From Pagrus major (Eukaryota; Chordata; Actinopteri; Spariformes; Sparidae): 64,000 nucleotides of DNA. A program made the position numbers and the translations under genes. Location: positions 25,435,665 through 25,499,664 of the forward strand of contig NC_133221.1 in the NCBI RefSeq assembly GCF_040436345.1, given 5' to 3'. Below, piece by piece: positions 21,801 through 33,200 of the stretch. Within the stretch, counting starts at the first letter, position 1. Each line of letters begins with the position of its first letter. The notes beneath the pieces were generated by a model. The model ran no database searches. It was not told the DNA's origin and saw only the letters and a list, made by a program, of their open reading frames with translations.

Positions 21801-24800
21801 AAGGACAAGTTTGAGTGCATAAACACTTCAGGGGAGAGTTAAGCTCCAAAGGTGCATTTCAGCAACATAAATAAATACATACATTCTACCACATGCCCTA
21901 TTAACAGTGGGAAGGATCTAAAGATTACACTGTTGATCAAACTGATTTCCAATTTGCAGCTCAAATCCATTCACATTTAATTTAAGGATTCAGCATCAAT
22001 GAAGCCTCTATCTTTAGTTAATTCATGCTTTTGACTGCCTTTTTCTCCATACCAACAGAGGCCAAGGACAAAGTTAAATAATTTGAATTGGTGTTAAGAA
22101 CATAAACTAAGGCTGCACGATATTGGAAAAAACTGACATTCCGATTTATTTATTTTTTGCGATATATATTGCGATATTGAAAAATAGAAGAATTTTCACC
22201 AGATGACTTGAATAGCTCTATTTGGAAAGAATTTGGTTGATTCACCATGATACCACTGTATTCATATAATACCCTTCTATTAATCCAAGCTAAGGTCAAT
22301 GATCTAATGTCATACTCATTTATTTTTAAATGAGACAAACCGGAAGTGGTATCTGTTAGCTCCGTAAGCTTCACGCAGACACTGAAGAGCACCTGTAGTG
22401 GTGATGTTACCTTGTTAGTTCGGTTTTCTTTTTTATCACTCCATGCTTCTTGGTGTTTGCTACAGCTGTGTGCACGTGGTTTTATGAGAAGTTTATGTTG
22501 AAGAAACATATGTTTTGACTGTGAAGATTGCCTCTGGGGGATGACTCTGCCGTTGGTTGAGAAGCAGGCTAAAGTGGTCAGTATTACCCTATGTATTCTT
22601 TATCGGTATTAGCTACAGTGTTAAGCTATGCTATTTCTGTAATGATTGCAATAGCTGATGTTGTCTTTTATTTTGTTTAGCTGAACCTTAGTTCTACGGT
22701 GTTAATAAACATCTGTGAAGGAAGCTGGAGTCTAGCATCCAATCAATGGGCGGCATATCACCTGTTCATCTGATCAAAATAGAGCATTAGGGATGGAAGT
22801 CTCTTTAGCCAGCCTGTTGTGCAGTGCATTATAGGTGGAATAAGATGATGCACAGAAGAGAAAAAAATGCAACAGTGACACTTTTGACACTGTAGTGGAC
22901 TTAGCATTTAAGCTAGAGATTTCAATGAATCTGTTGATACCAAATACACCATGCTGGCTTACTGGGAAAGGGGTGAAACGTCGCTCCAAAGTTGAACTGT
23001 TTTACCGCGAGTGAACTTTGAAGGGGGGACTTTTAATATCGCATGTCCTGCGATGTGACTATCGCGCACGCGCACATTGCGATGGCGATGTTCAAACGAT
23101 ATATCGTGCAGTCCTAACATAAACCTACAGGGTCTTTACATTATCTGGCAGAGCCCTGTGTTTCTTTGTTCAGTAACATTGGGCATGTCATTTAAAGAAT
23201 CCTTGAAATGGGATAAAGAATGGGGAGAAACACTCCTCCTCTCTATTTAAATGCACCAGGTCTCTGTGTTGTAACAGTGAAATCACCTCCTTAATGTTGA
23301 CTGGCTGTGCAAAAATCTGGGCTGTGTCCTTTTCCTGTAGCTGCTCCAGAGTGGAGCGGAGCAGCACCAACATCGGAGTCAACTGCATCTCCAGAGCGGC
23401 CTGGTGAACTTTGACCTGTAGTTAACAGAGGATATGCATGTGATGTCAGTATACATGGAAACTGCAACCATAAAGAATTCAGACACAAGTTTTTACAGAC
23501 TGTGAAAGGCTAAAAAGACGAGAAGCAATGTGAAGCCCATACATGTGACAGGCTGTGTTTTGTAAACCAACAAAAGACAATGGTTTGCTATATGAAATGT
23601 GATAACATCAAAATATTCCTAAAAAGATTTCCACTGGCTGTTCACTACATCATATGTGTAATTGTCAATTGTGATGGCTTTTGTTTTATTCTCAGTATAG
23701 AAGCTCTAGCCATTCATAGCAGCCACCTGCTGGTTTGTTGTGGCACTCAGTTGGTTTAAGGGGACAGTACCACATGAAAAAGACAAGTCAATTTATGACA
23801 GGCAAAGAAAAGGGAGCTTTTAGCCATTGTTTGGATTGAACCGCTTAGAGAGATGACAGGAGATGGGGGGGAGGGAGGGAGAGGGAGAGCGAGAGAAAGA
23901 GAGGATGACAGAAAAGGTCCACAGGTTGGAATAGAACCCAGGCTGCTGCTGCTGAGGACTCAGCCTCCAAACATGGGCCGCACGCTCTATGAGGTGAGGT
24001 ACTAGGGCACCCAACACTTAAAGTTTTAAATGCTTGTTTATTTATGCACTTTAGATCTTCAACATTTCTGAGACTAATCCATGTATATTACCTGTTCTCG
24101 TTTGAGTTTCTCCCTCTTGCGGATGAGCTCCACCAACAGCCTGGCTTTTTCAAGGTCATGCCGCAGCTTTTGCCAGTATCTCAGTGCTTCTCTTGCAGCA
24201 GAAACCTTCTCATCCACCTCAGGCTACAAATTTACAACAAATGTTCTTATGTTCATTGAATAAACATTGTAGAAGACATGTATCTCAATGTAATTATCGG
24301 AGTACAAATTTATTCACAGAGCATCAAAAGTTTAGTTATGTGTCCTGCCCTGACCTGTTCAGTAGTCCTTTGGGATTGGATGTTACAGTGCAAACGCCGG
24401 ACCAGCGGCACACCGTTCCTCGACTGACGCTTCAATAACCAGTAATTGTGCAGCCTCTGCATGAACTGGTTTTTCCTCTGGAAAATGATTCCTTTGCAGA
24501 TGATATTCAGCCTGTACAACAAAAAAAGAATTGCAAGTTGGTACAATCAACATGAATGACATCAGCTCAGGACCTCTGCCAGAGAACAGTTTCTCATAAA
24601 TTTACACTCATGCTTATTTAAAGTAGCTATCAAATCCAAAAATCTCCACCAAAACAGTGCTTTTAAAATGGATTTGCTTGATGTTTTGTGCTTCTTTAGG
24701 TGTGTTATAAATTTGCTGAAAAACATCCTGGCCAAAATAAATAAATAAAAATAGTTTTTTATTTTTAATATTTGTTGAACAACAACAAAAGCACAGCATT

Positions 24801-26351
24801 TCAGTTAATTCAAAATAAAGGAAAATCTAACCTGCTTGTGGGGATCTGAGGCACTATCACTTGTGCTGGTGACTCTGGGCTCTTCTTCCCTTTCTTTTTA
24901 TCTGTCTTGGCATCATCTTCAGACTTTCTGCCTTTTTTCGGTGTTACAGGACCCTCTGTGTAAGCACTCCGTCCTCTACTCGCCCTCCCTCTGCTACCCA
25001 CCACCCTTCCTTCACTCTCCTCATCTGAGCCGGTCTCTTGTCCTGGTGGCGAATGGGCCTCACAAAACGCTGTTTTCTTAACAGAGAACGTGGTCCCGTT
25101 CACGTTCGTTTCTCGCACAGGATCGATCTTCATAAACAAGCCAGCACGCTGGGCACACGTGACATGAAACGCGGTGTAACAGTTGGCCTTGTGGCACTGA
25201 ATTGATGCACCACGGCCTTTTTGCTTACACAGGTAGCAGGTCAATTTCCAGCGTGCTGGGGGAATGTTATTGACCCCTTCCACTGGTTCTAGAAACACTG
25301 TGTTGGCAAAGCAGACTTCAGGGATCCAGATGGCACAGACCACATGTGCCCAGCGTCCATCACTTGTCTGCTTGAAGGCGCCGCCCCGGTTCGGACATAG
25401 AACACAGTCAACAGGTTTCTGAGGGGACTGGAGGCAGCAGCGGCACAGCCACTGGCCCTCGGGGATGTAGGGCACTCCGTAACACTCCTGGTGCACAGCC
25501 AGGTTGCAGGAGTCGCAGAAGAGGATGACGTTGCTGTTGAGGCACTCATCATCCAGGCACACGCAGCAGAAGGCATCGTCGTCAATAGTGCTCTGAGAGG
25601 GCGCCCGACTGCGGGCTTCCTGGTACGCCTCCTCCTCTAGCCGGTCCACCAGCAGCTCAAAGGTGTCTGGTGAGACAGCTGAGTATCCCTCTGATGTTCG
25701 GCCAGCATTTACCATCTCAAGCCAGGCAGTGTCCTCTTCGTCCATGTCATATTCTGCCTCAGCTTCCTGCTCCTCAGCTGAGCGTTCAATGTAACGGTAA
25801 TATGCCGTAGGCAGAGGAGGTGCCTCGACTGGTGTAAAGGTTTCTAGAACGTGAAACTTAGGTTCAGGGAGGGTCATGTGGTGATTGTGTGATGCATTCA
25901 CCTTTTCAGGTGTTTGCGGATGTGAATTGGGGCAGTGGTTCTTGGAAGGTGGTGGCGATTTGACTGGAGGACATTTTGAGTCTTTCCTGCGACCTCTAGG
26001 TGTAACAGGTTTGCGGACTGTTTGGGCACTGCTGGTAGGAGATGATGACTGCTCACTGTTCTCCTTGTTGCTGTTACACTCACTAATGTCCTGAGCCATC
26101 ATCTCGTCATCGGTGATGACCTCCAAGGGCTCCAGAATAGAGATGCGGTGAAGCCTGCCATCCAGTTCCACCTCCACCACCTTCTGGGCCTGTGCGTATG
26201 TCAGGGTTTCTCTGCTTGGAGAGGCTTTGAGGCTGTAAGGGGATGGGGATCGTTGGCGGGCACCCCCACGCCCACCAACTGTCCCATTGGACTTCTTGAC
26301 ATCAGCTCCACCTCCTGCAGCCACCTGGCCTTTTCGACGTGGCTTCCTCAT
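15617..26351 (-). CDS. brpf3: brpf3, bromodomain and PHD finger-containing protein 3
   Basis: Nuclear scaffold that joins a MYST acetyltransferase (mainly HBO1/KAT7) with ING and MEAF6 subunits to acetylate histone H3. Coding exons in transcript order: 26351-24832, 24511-24355, 24223-24092, 23415-23287, 21506-21194, 19663-19367, 18688-18089, 17103-17022, 16934-16846, 16603-16509, 16305-16151 and 15800-15617; 1250 aa, all phases consistent (human about 1205 aa). Domains: N-terminal [20 protein letters not shown] region, first PHD finger about 258-308, zinc knuckle about 316-340, extended PHD2 about 371-433, bromodomain about 610-715 with [10 protein letters not shown] (acetyl-lysine Asn), a long Ser/Thr/Pro linker, and a C-terminal PWWP about 1118-1210. 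The protein ends [14 protein letters not shown], nearly as in mammals. BRPF3 is preferred over BRPF1/2 on the C-terminal sequence and on its link to mapk13. A non-coding first exon is likely near 27.6-27.9 kb. Confidence 0.96.
16151..16305 (-). CDS. brpf3: brpf3 coding exon 11 of 12
   Basis: Encodes [20 protein letters not shown] through [12 protein letters not shown], the middle of the PWWP domain. Confidence 0.95.
16509..16603 (-). CDS. brpf3: brpf3 coding exon 10 of 12 (PWWP start)
   Basis: Encodes [20 protein letters not shown], the start of the PWWP fold; the P-W-W-P core appears here as the CRGYPSYP variant typical of BRPF proteins. Confidence 0.95.
16846..16934 (-). CDS. brpf3: brpf3 coding exon 9 of 12
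   Basis: Encodes [19 protein letters not shown] and VNGDSDYTG. The acceptor is a tandem CAGCAG, so an alternative form shorter by one residue is possible (exon top at 16934 or 16931). Confidence 0.93.
17022..17103 (-). CDS. brpf3: brpf3 coding exon 8 of 12
   Basis: Encodes [18 protein letters not shown], parallel to TNGFGKHTESGSDSE in human BRPF3. Confidence 0.92.
17396..17778. mobile_element. MITE of the AAGGTGCAATATGTAA family, copy 2
   Basis: Left end TAAAGCTGCAATATGTAATAA; right end reverse complemented TAAAGGTGCACTAAGTAAAAA. It carries the GTTAGCATGCTAACCAGCTAGCCC core, sits in a brpf3 intron and is non-coding. Confidence 0.75.
18089..18688 (-). CDS. brpf3: brpf3 coding exon 7 of 12 (Ser/Thr/Pro linker)
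   Basis: A 600-base exon. Conserved islands are [14 protein letters not shown] and [11 protein letters not shown]. The remainder is low-complexity Ser/Thr/Pro ([20 protein letters not shown]) with many S/T-P sites, probably disordered. The 187-residue open frame on the other strand is a shadow. Confidence 0.95.
19367..19663 (-). CDS. brpf3: brpf3 coding exon 6 of 12
   Basis: Encodes [20 protein letters not shown] and [14 protein letters not shown], then a long Asp/Glu run (about 824-840) and ends in LLSLDKG. The frame forces the acceptor CCAG|TTGACAG rather than the nearer GACAG. Confidence 0.94.
20492..20977. mobile_element. 486-bp foldback DNA element with AATA target duplication
   Basis: Outer ends GGGTCAGTCCATGCCAACTC and, reverse complemented, GGGTCATTCCACGCCAACTC. 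A second inverted pair (about 20574-20623 against 20814-20862) shares AATCCTATAGCTGTACTCCA. AATA flanks the element on both sides (20488-20491 and 20978-20981). No coding capacity. It lies in a brpf3 intron. Confidence 0.8.
21194..21506 (-). CDS. brpf3: brpf3 coding exon 5 of 12 (bromodomain core)
   Basis: Encodes [20 protein letters not shown] through [19 protein letters not shown] and [14 protein letters not shown], then [17 protein letters not shown]. It includes the acetyl-lysine-binding Asn in YNAKDT. Confidence 0.97.
22108..23116. mobile_element. hAT-like non-autonomous transposon, 1.0 kb, 8-bp TSD
   Basis: Ends TAAGGCTGCACGATAT and, reverse complemented, TAGGACTGCACGATAT. Perfect 8-base duplication ACATAAAC at 22100-22107 and 23117-23124. 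The 8-bp duplication and the TAGGNCTGCACGAT ends indicate the hAT superfamily. Internal open frames resemble no transposase, so it depends on a helper. Located in the brpf3 intron before the bromodomain exon. Confidence 0.85.
23287..23415 (-). CDS. brpf3: brpf3 coding exon 4 of 12 (bromodomain start)
   Basis: 43 codons, phase 0 to 0: [20 protein letters not shown] then [19 protein letters not shown], the first bromodomain helix. Confidence 0.96.
23812..24012 (-). mobile_element. tRNA-derived SINE
   Basis: On the minus strand a tRNA-like head contains CATAGAGCGTGCGGCC and a B-box-like GGTTCTATTCC. A long pyrimidine tract and CTCTCTAAGCGG follow, the layout of a SINE family common in percomorphs. 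It is too diverged in its A box and stem to be a working tRNA gene. Confidence 0.6.
24092..24223 (-). CDS. brpf3: brpf3 coding exon 3 of 12
   Basis: 44 codons: [20 protein letters not shown] then [20 protein letters not shown], a helical segment nearly identical to the mammalian protein. Confidence 0.96.
24355..24511 (-). CDS. brpf3: brpf3 coding exon 2 of 12
   Basis: Encodes [20 protein letters not shown] then [20 protein letters not shown] and ends TTEQ. In BRPF proteins this region recruits partner subunits. Confidence 0.96.
24832..26351 (-). CDS. brpf3: brpf3 first coding exon (PHD-knuckle-PHD)
   Basis: A 1520-base coding part, exon top at 26375 after the acceptor AAACCCACAG. It starts MRKPRRKGQ, 24 bases into the exon. 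It includes [20 protein letters not shown] (PHD1), [20 protein letters not shown] (knuckle) and [20 protein letters not shown] (PHD2). An upstream ATG in the same open frame lies beyond the acceptor and is intronic. Confidence 0.97.
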
Positions 26352-26395
26352 AGGCCACCAATCACACGTTCCCTCCTGTGGGTTTAAAAAACATA

Positions 26396-26424
26396 ATATT
26401 AATAATAATAATAATAATAATAAT
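26396..26424. repeat. (AAT)n microsatellite
   Basis: About nine AAT units in the first brpf3 intron, just upstream of the first coding exon. Confidence 0.9.
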
Positions 26425-27573
26425 ACAACTGTGCTATCAGACTTTAATAAATATAGTATATACAATATATTCTTGTACTTTATACAAAAACATTGTGGAT
26501 AGTATTAAAAATAAGCATTTGATGGTGCTACAGTAGAATATGAAAATGTTTTGCCATTTTTCCACCTTTGATGGATAGCACTCTATTATGTTACATTCAA
26601 AAAAATACAATGCCCAAGCTAAAATGTTTTGCTGTGTTATCTTAAGGAATTGTCCAGTTATTAACTTATTCATATCCAGCCAGATTGACTTTCACAGCTT
26701 AATTTCCCAGTGAGATCATAATATAATATTTACAGGACAAAACAAAATCTCATACCATTGCTGTAACAATGGCATGGAAATAAGACTTAAAGATGCTTAA
26801 CGAAATTTGACATTCTTGACATATTGAGTCATTCAAAAAATCTCTGTCGTGAGTTGTATTTTACTGCAGTGTTTAGGCAGGACTATAGTCAGCATCACCT
26901 GTGGTGTAAAACATTCCTTCACACACATCAACTCGCGTAACTCTTACTCACTCAATCAGTACAGGGAAAGACAAATGTACTGACAGCTGTCAATCTGAAG
27001 GTTAGATTTTATTGTCAAAATACACACGGCCAGTAAAGAAAAATAATCTGTAATTAGATTCTTCTCGACTTTATCTCATAAAATGTTGGCAACTACTATC
27101 AGGGCAGCCCACAACAGAAGGGCTCATCCAATCAGCTTTCAGGGTGGTTTGACTGATCCACCCCAGAGCCAATCAGCTCTAAGAGTACCGCGGTCTCAAC
27201 TGCTCGGTGTCCTTATTCCAGGAGTAAAATGTCAGCCATATTTACAGTTTTCAAATTATGTTAAATGCTCTCCTACGGCTTAATGTTAGAAGCAGGTTTG
27301 TTATATCGAAGCAGTGCTTCATATGTTCAAGTTGGGATGAGAAAGGCTCTCTGACATAAAGGTGCGGAGACAAGTAAGGCAGTTGGAGATACCAGCTAAC
27401 AGCTAGCCAACCTGCTAACTTTAACAAATGGGCAGTACCAACGTTAGCAGGCTTGATATTTTTTAACGTTGACAAGGCGCTAAACAAGTTAAACTGTTTC
27501 TAGCTAAAATGGAGTTAAAAGTTATGAGCCACTTTATAATAAAGGAACAGTAGGTAGCAAACTTCCACCTTAC

Positions 27574-27900
27574 CTATTATGGCAACTGAGTGACACAGGT
27601 AGCTCGACAGCCGGCGGTCTGAAGCCGCTTCTACAGTAATGGTTGCCTAGCCAGCCGCCTTACTTGCTGTAGTCCTGGAGCTAATAGCTACCGTTAGCCA
27701 GCTACAGTTTGCTGGCACAGCCGGTATATTTCGCCAATTTATAACGCTTCCGTTTCTCCACAACGCGGCGTTTGGGAGGCAAGAAGTCAATCCCAAAGGT
27801 TTACTGAGAATACAAGTGGTAAACTTGCATTAATAATCTGAGAAACAGCTTATTGTCGACCCAATTTTGTGAGAAGGAGAAATAGTAGCCTCCTTCGGCT
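27574..27900 (-). promoter_or_regulatory. brpf3: Probable brpf3 non-coding exon 1 and promoter area
   Basis: On the minus strand CATAATAG|GTAAGG (exon end 27574) is a good donor about 1.2 kb upstream of the first coding exon's acceptor. The sequence behind it is locally richer in CpG (for example CAACGCGGCGTTTGGG). Human BRPF3 also starts with a non-coding exon. The upper limit is a guess, as no TATA box or Inr was identified. Confidence 0.4.
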
Positions 27901-28985
27901 AGCTGGCTAGCTATTTGGGTCTAGAGTATGTGCTAAATCGAAGTGAGCCAAAGTGAAAACACAAGACTTCCGGATACATTTTTCAAAATAAAGTCCTTGT
28001 TGGAGTCAATGTTTAAACAGCTAAAAATGATTACATTTAACGTGAGACCGAATTAAATTACATCAAGTTTTCTCCCCTGCTAACACGTCGCTTTCACATT
28101 ATTTAATTGCAGTACGGTACAGTCATTGGCAGAGTGCTTTAACATTAGTTATAGATACACTGAAAAACGTAGGTAAACACTGGCAGCACTATGGAGGGAG
28201 GCCTAGCAATTTGGTGGACTACAAAGCGCAGATATTAGTTCCCACACCTTTTATTTACAGATTTATATTTTGTAATTGACTTGATGCACCAGAATTCAAT
28301 ATATTACTACTTTACATATTATATTTATTGCTTTTAAGTAGTATTTTAGTGTTATCTTACTATTTTTCTGCTAGAAAACGCTATTTTCTTGGGATGTTTG
28401 ATCGTCTTGCATCCCTCCATAGTGCATGTAATGTTTTGAGTGTTTTGAGTTATCTAACTCAAAAATCTATCTTCTAACTTGAAATCGTGTATTTGTCAAC
28501 TTCAATTTGGTTACTTGTCACTTTCTATGGGAAAACTTTAGACAAATTATTTTAAAACGATGTGATGCTTTTTCCTCAGTCTCGATCGGACAAATAGTTG
28601 CACAAAATGAGAGAACACTTAACTCATAGTTATTTGAATAATTGTATGCTTTTATTTTGACGTTGAAATGTCTCACTTCCGCTTTCATGGTAGCCTGTGG
28701 GCTACCTTGATAACAGCAGATTGATACAAGTTTAGCCGGCCCCCTGAACGTCACCAGGCCATGATTTTCGCGCGCAAGCCACTTAACAGGGTCAATGACA
28801 GATCACAGTTTGTGCTGATCCTGGTGCATCTTTACTCTTTCTAAATGTGTAGTTTTAAATCCAAACAAGCCCTTTCAAAACAGTGCCCTGAACTAAACCC
28901 TGATGGTTTTCTTTGGAGTAGAAACCTGATACCTGGTCCTGTCACCACATGTACATAAAGCATGTGCACACACATGCAGGCTTGT
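27901..28985. other. Spacer between brpf3 promoter and mapk13 3' end
   Basis: About 1 kb of mostly AT-rich sequence with no gene. It must hold upstream regulatory sequence for brpf3 and the downstream flank of mapk13. Confidence 0.5.
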
Positions 28986-28996
28986 GGATTGAATTG

Positions 28997-29002
28997 TTTA
29001 TT
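28997..29002 (-). terminator. Polyadenylation signal of mapk13
   Basis: AATAAA on the minus strand about 1.1 kb after the mapk13 stop codon and about 1.1 kb before the presumed brpf3 start. Confidence 0.5.
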
Positions 29003-30137
29003 CTATGCATATGCACACACACACTCACATGCTCAGGAACAGACCCTTGTCATATTTATATAACATGGTTAAAATGAGTCTTATGGGCAGGAATATGTCC
29101 AGTGCAAAATCCCCAATCAAAAAGATGACACAATTGATTTAACAGAATATCCTTAACCCTAATGAATGACCTCTGTGCAATATTATACATCACACAGCCT
29201 AAATGTACCAAGAGTTGGGCTTAAAATTGTGTGCAAGAGTAAAGTTACAATATATACAGCATGGCAGACATTACAGTAGTGAAGTATGATACAAGCACCA
29301 TACACACTGTCAGGGTCACATGTTACACCTGACGCTGATAGCATATTGCACATGCACACAGTAACTTCTAATATTTTGGAGCCCCTGTTGGTCAGTACTT
29401 TTCAGGCCATTCATGGGTAAAACAAAGACGTTGTCCCTTGCTAATCATTTTAACCAACAACATATGGAGATGACATTTTCACATAAACTCTGCACTAATT
29501 TTAAAGGATAAGTTCATCCCGAATTGTTTGAGGTTTCGTAGTCCACAAGACATTTCAGCGTTACAGCATTCTCCTAAACAACTGTAATAGATGGAGACTT
29601 GTTTAAAATGTAAAAAAAAAAGAAGAAAAAAACCCCCAAAACAAAACAAGACATAACATGGCTCCATACAGCTCGTCCGCGGTAATTCAAGTCTCCAGAA
29701 CCCTCAAGATCCCAAAATGACTTAGTTAGACTATAATCTTTTGGTGTAGTCTGTCTTGGGCAGCATCATTTACACTTTGCTGCAAAAACAAAACTTCATG
29801 CACATCTTGTCATACTGTTTAATTGGAAAACATTATCACAGTAAATCTTACAGTAAACCCTGTGACATTTGGTCACACTAAATTTGCAAGACAATCCACT
29901 TATAGGGAATGTGTAACATGAAGAGCAATCTACACACAGGAAACAATTGCACGTTACCAAAAACATACCAAAAAAACAAAAACAGGTGTGTTTCAGTTTT
30001 CACTCTCTGAACACTGATTCAATATCTAAACATATCCAGAGTGTAAAAGAAATAGAGTGAATCCATGGTTGGAATATACAAGGGCACCAGTGGCTGTACG
30101 CTGTGAGGGCATCAGTAGTTACAAGACATTCATCGGG
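29003..30137 (-). other. mapk13: mapk13 3' untranslated region
   Basis: AT-rich 3' sequence from the stop to the polyadenylation signal. It includes a MITE remnant (29500-29710). Confidence 0.5.
29500..29710. mobile_element. MITE remnant in mapk13 3' UTR
   Basis: TTTTAAAGGATAAGTTCATCC matches the end type of the MITE at 2003-2398. The segment TACAGCTCGTCCGCGGTAAT belongs to a sequence dispersed widely in teleosts. The right edge is uncertain. Confidence 0.5.
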
Positions 30138-30223
30138 TCACGGAGACATAGTCAGGGTGTTTTTCCTCTTGGAGTCCCGCCGAGGGAACGGCACAAAGCT
30201 TTTCACCTCTCTGAAACATAACC
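30138..30223 (-). CDS. mapk13: mapk13 coding exon 12
   Basis: Encodes the tail [20 protein letters not shown] then KNTLTMSP and stop TGA. The VKSF and RRDSKRK parts match the p38-delta C-terminus. Acceptor TTGCCCACAG. Confidence 0.9.
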
Positions 30224-33200
30224 CTGTGGGCAAAAGGGGGGAAACCCTTTATTTTCTGCATGTGCAGCATGTTCACAACTTCAATAATAACTTAAACAGA
30301 AAGCCATTAGAGGTATATTACATGGCATTTTACACATTAACTATTAATTATTACCACATTAAGAGAAGCCCTGCAACAGAATGTTTGTGTAGCAAATCAT
30401 CCAACATAGCCTTCAAGTTAAACACCATTTGAAAAGCTTGATAATGCTCTTCAACTGTTTATGCACTTTAAGAGAAGTGCATTATTAATGTTTACAGTAT
30501 ATCGTTCTTATATAGCAGCATACAAATAAAGTCTTTATACATTGTGTGGAAGGCCTCTTTTCTGTGAAATTTGTAAAATGACTGTAAACAAATGAGACAA
30601 TTACTGACACTATAGCACATTCATTCTATATCTGTAAATGACAGGTACTTATAATGTGTATATATGAACCACTCAAATCTGATCATTATATTATGGCAAT
30701 TTCTTTCAATAATGTTTGCTTAATCTTTTTCACTTACGTTTCCACTCAACCAGGGTCATTGTGGCGTTGTCATGGCTGTCATCGTATGGCGTAGGCTCGG
30801 GAAAGTCGTCTGGGTCCCTCAGGATGTCGAAATACGGGTGCTCCAGAGCTAGTTCAGCTGTGGGCCTCTCGTCTCCGTCCAGAACCAACATCTTCTCCAG
30901 CAGGTCAATACCTTCAAATGGCCAGAGGTACAGAATAATTCAGCAATTGGATCAAACATAAAAACAACCAAACTATGCATGTCAGTCAATATATACAACA
31001 CTTTGACTGACATTAGCCATATGGTAGGTTGTTGCTAGCTTTTCAATAGAAGGTGATTATATAACAAGTCCAAAAGTTGTACATTGTACCATTCGTTTTG
31101 TACCTATCTAATGAAACAAGTTCAGCTGATTCTAAAGATACAAAAAGGAATAAACCCTGCTGCTGCCAGTTTCTCCTGTCCTTCACCGCTTGTTTAGAGC
31201 AGTAAGTGGAAAAGCATTCATGAACAGGGAACAAGGAGAGCTATAATGGTGTTACATCATTCAGAGACAGAAAGTGGTCAAATAAACCTTATAAGCAAAT
31301 GAAACACATGATGAGCATATGATAGATCCACAGCTGCTGTGCTGTCTGTAAAAGACTGCACTCTTTCTGAATGTGCTTTAATCAACAGGTAAAAATAAAA
31401 ATTTAAGGACCATTCGAGCCAAAGTATAATGCCGTGGCTGAACTCACCCTTTGCACTGGCTCTGGGGAACAACGTTGAGAAGTCTTTTCTTGGATAGCGA
31501 GGAAGGGCTTTGACATAATTTTTGGCCTGTTTTAAAAATAAAAGAGGAAATTAAGTTAGGCATCAAAAACAACATTTGAGAAGATTGCAAGATTACTGTG
31601 GTATTATTTTATTTATCAATAATAAATAAAATCATTTATCATCATGTCCTTGTTTCTTGGTTTTGCAAAATGCTATACTGAAAATGCTTAAATTCAGATA
31701 CAAATTTAAATACAAATCACTATCACTAAAATATATTGTATTAACAATGCAATTACTTTCCTTCCTCCAAATAAGCATTTTTTGCTCTTAAAGCAATATC
31801 CAACCTCTCATAATGGAGAATGTTCAAACACATTCTTTGAACAAAAGCATCAATAAAAAAGATATTTGTTGATCCTTTGAAATCTGAAATTACTGAATAG
31901 GTAAAGACTTAACTTGTTTGAGATTGACTGTTTGGCAAAGACAAAAACTGTTACTTGTGGAGCCCCATGGATATAATTTATATTTGTATGATTCATTTCC
32001 ACTTCTGTAAATAACTTGAGTTTCCATGTCTCCCTTCCTTCAACATGTGTTTTGTTGAGGCCCTGACTTTTCCTCTACTGCCACCCTCAGGACAAAAATA
32101 TGATATTTTTACTACCACTACGGGTATGAGTTGTGGTCAAAAGTTTACATTCAACTATAAAGAACATGTACTGTATATCATGGCAGTCTTCAGTCCTAAT
32201 GATTTCTACAGCTCTCATTTTTCTGTGATGGAATGAGAGAATACTACACATGCTACTTTGTCACAAAAAACATTCATGAAGTTTGGTTCAATAATTAATT
32301 AATTATAGGTCTTTTGAAAATGTGACAAAATCATCTTCTTCATGAAGGTTTTTATGAGTAGTTTGTGTTCCACTCACTCCATCACAGAAAAATGAGATCT
32401 GTAGAATTCATTGGAACTGACGACTGCCATGATATACAGTACATGTTCTTTGCTCGTGTATGTAAACTTTTGACCACGACTGTATCTTCAATATGTTGTT
32501 GTTGATGCAAGGATGCAATGTATACTGCAACCTCTGAGGGCTGCTAGTGAGACATTAGCCTTGTTGATATTATTTTCATGGGCTTCAGTGATGGATTTAG
32601 TTATTGTGTTCCAAATGATTTAAGAGCGATTAAGTATTTTCACTCTGAACTCTCTGGGAAATCACTGACCCCTTGGCATTTATTCATTTATTTAATCAGC
32701 TTTAAAGTTGATGAAGATCATCTATTGGGATCAGTGATTAAAAAGTCACCTCAGTCAAACTGTAGTTTTGTGCAATACATGTATATTTATGACACACTGT
32801 AATATGTCCTACCTCTTGCGTGTCCAGTTTCTGTATGAACTCTGGTCCGGGTACTCCAGTCACTTTCATAATCTGTGTCAGCTGGTCCATGTCTGATCAT
32901 AAAGGGGTAACAATCAAGGATTCTTAAATTTGGGATGTCCTGGTGATTTCAGTTAGCAAGCGTCCACTCAGAAGCAGTGGAAAGAGTGGTTTCCAAGCAG
33001 GTCCATAACAGGATAATAAAAGAAACTATAAATCACTAAAGTAAGTGCATCATGTGCAAAGAAAGGACATAAAAAGCGACCATAAAACATGCAGAAAAAG
33101 AGTGAAGTAGAAGCTGAATTGGATGCTGCCTGAGGAAACGTGTTTCTTTTGCTGCATGTAATATACTGTAATTACCTTTTGTGTTCCAATCCTTACCTGA

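Noticed and set aside
22150..22509. A 119-codon minus-strand open frame
   Set aside because: Inside the hAT-like element, but with no transposase motifs such as a BED finger or the hAT C-terminal dimerisation block.
23916..24012. Possible tRNA gene on the minus strand
   Set aside because: The B box is fair but the A box and stems are damaged, and a SINE-type pyrimidine tail follows.
25289..25585. A 98-codon minus-strand frame within brpf3
   Set aside because: Alternative frame of the PHD-encoding exon; the correct frame shows all zinc ligands.
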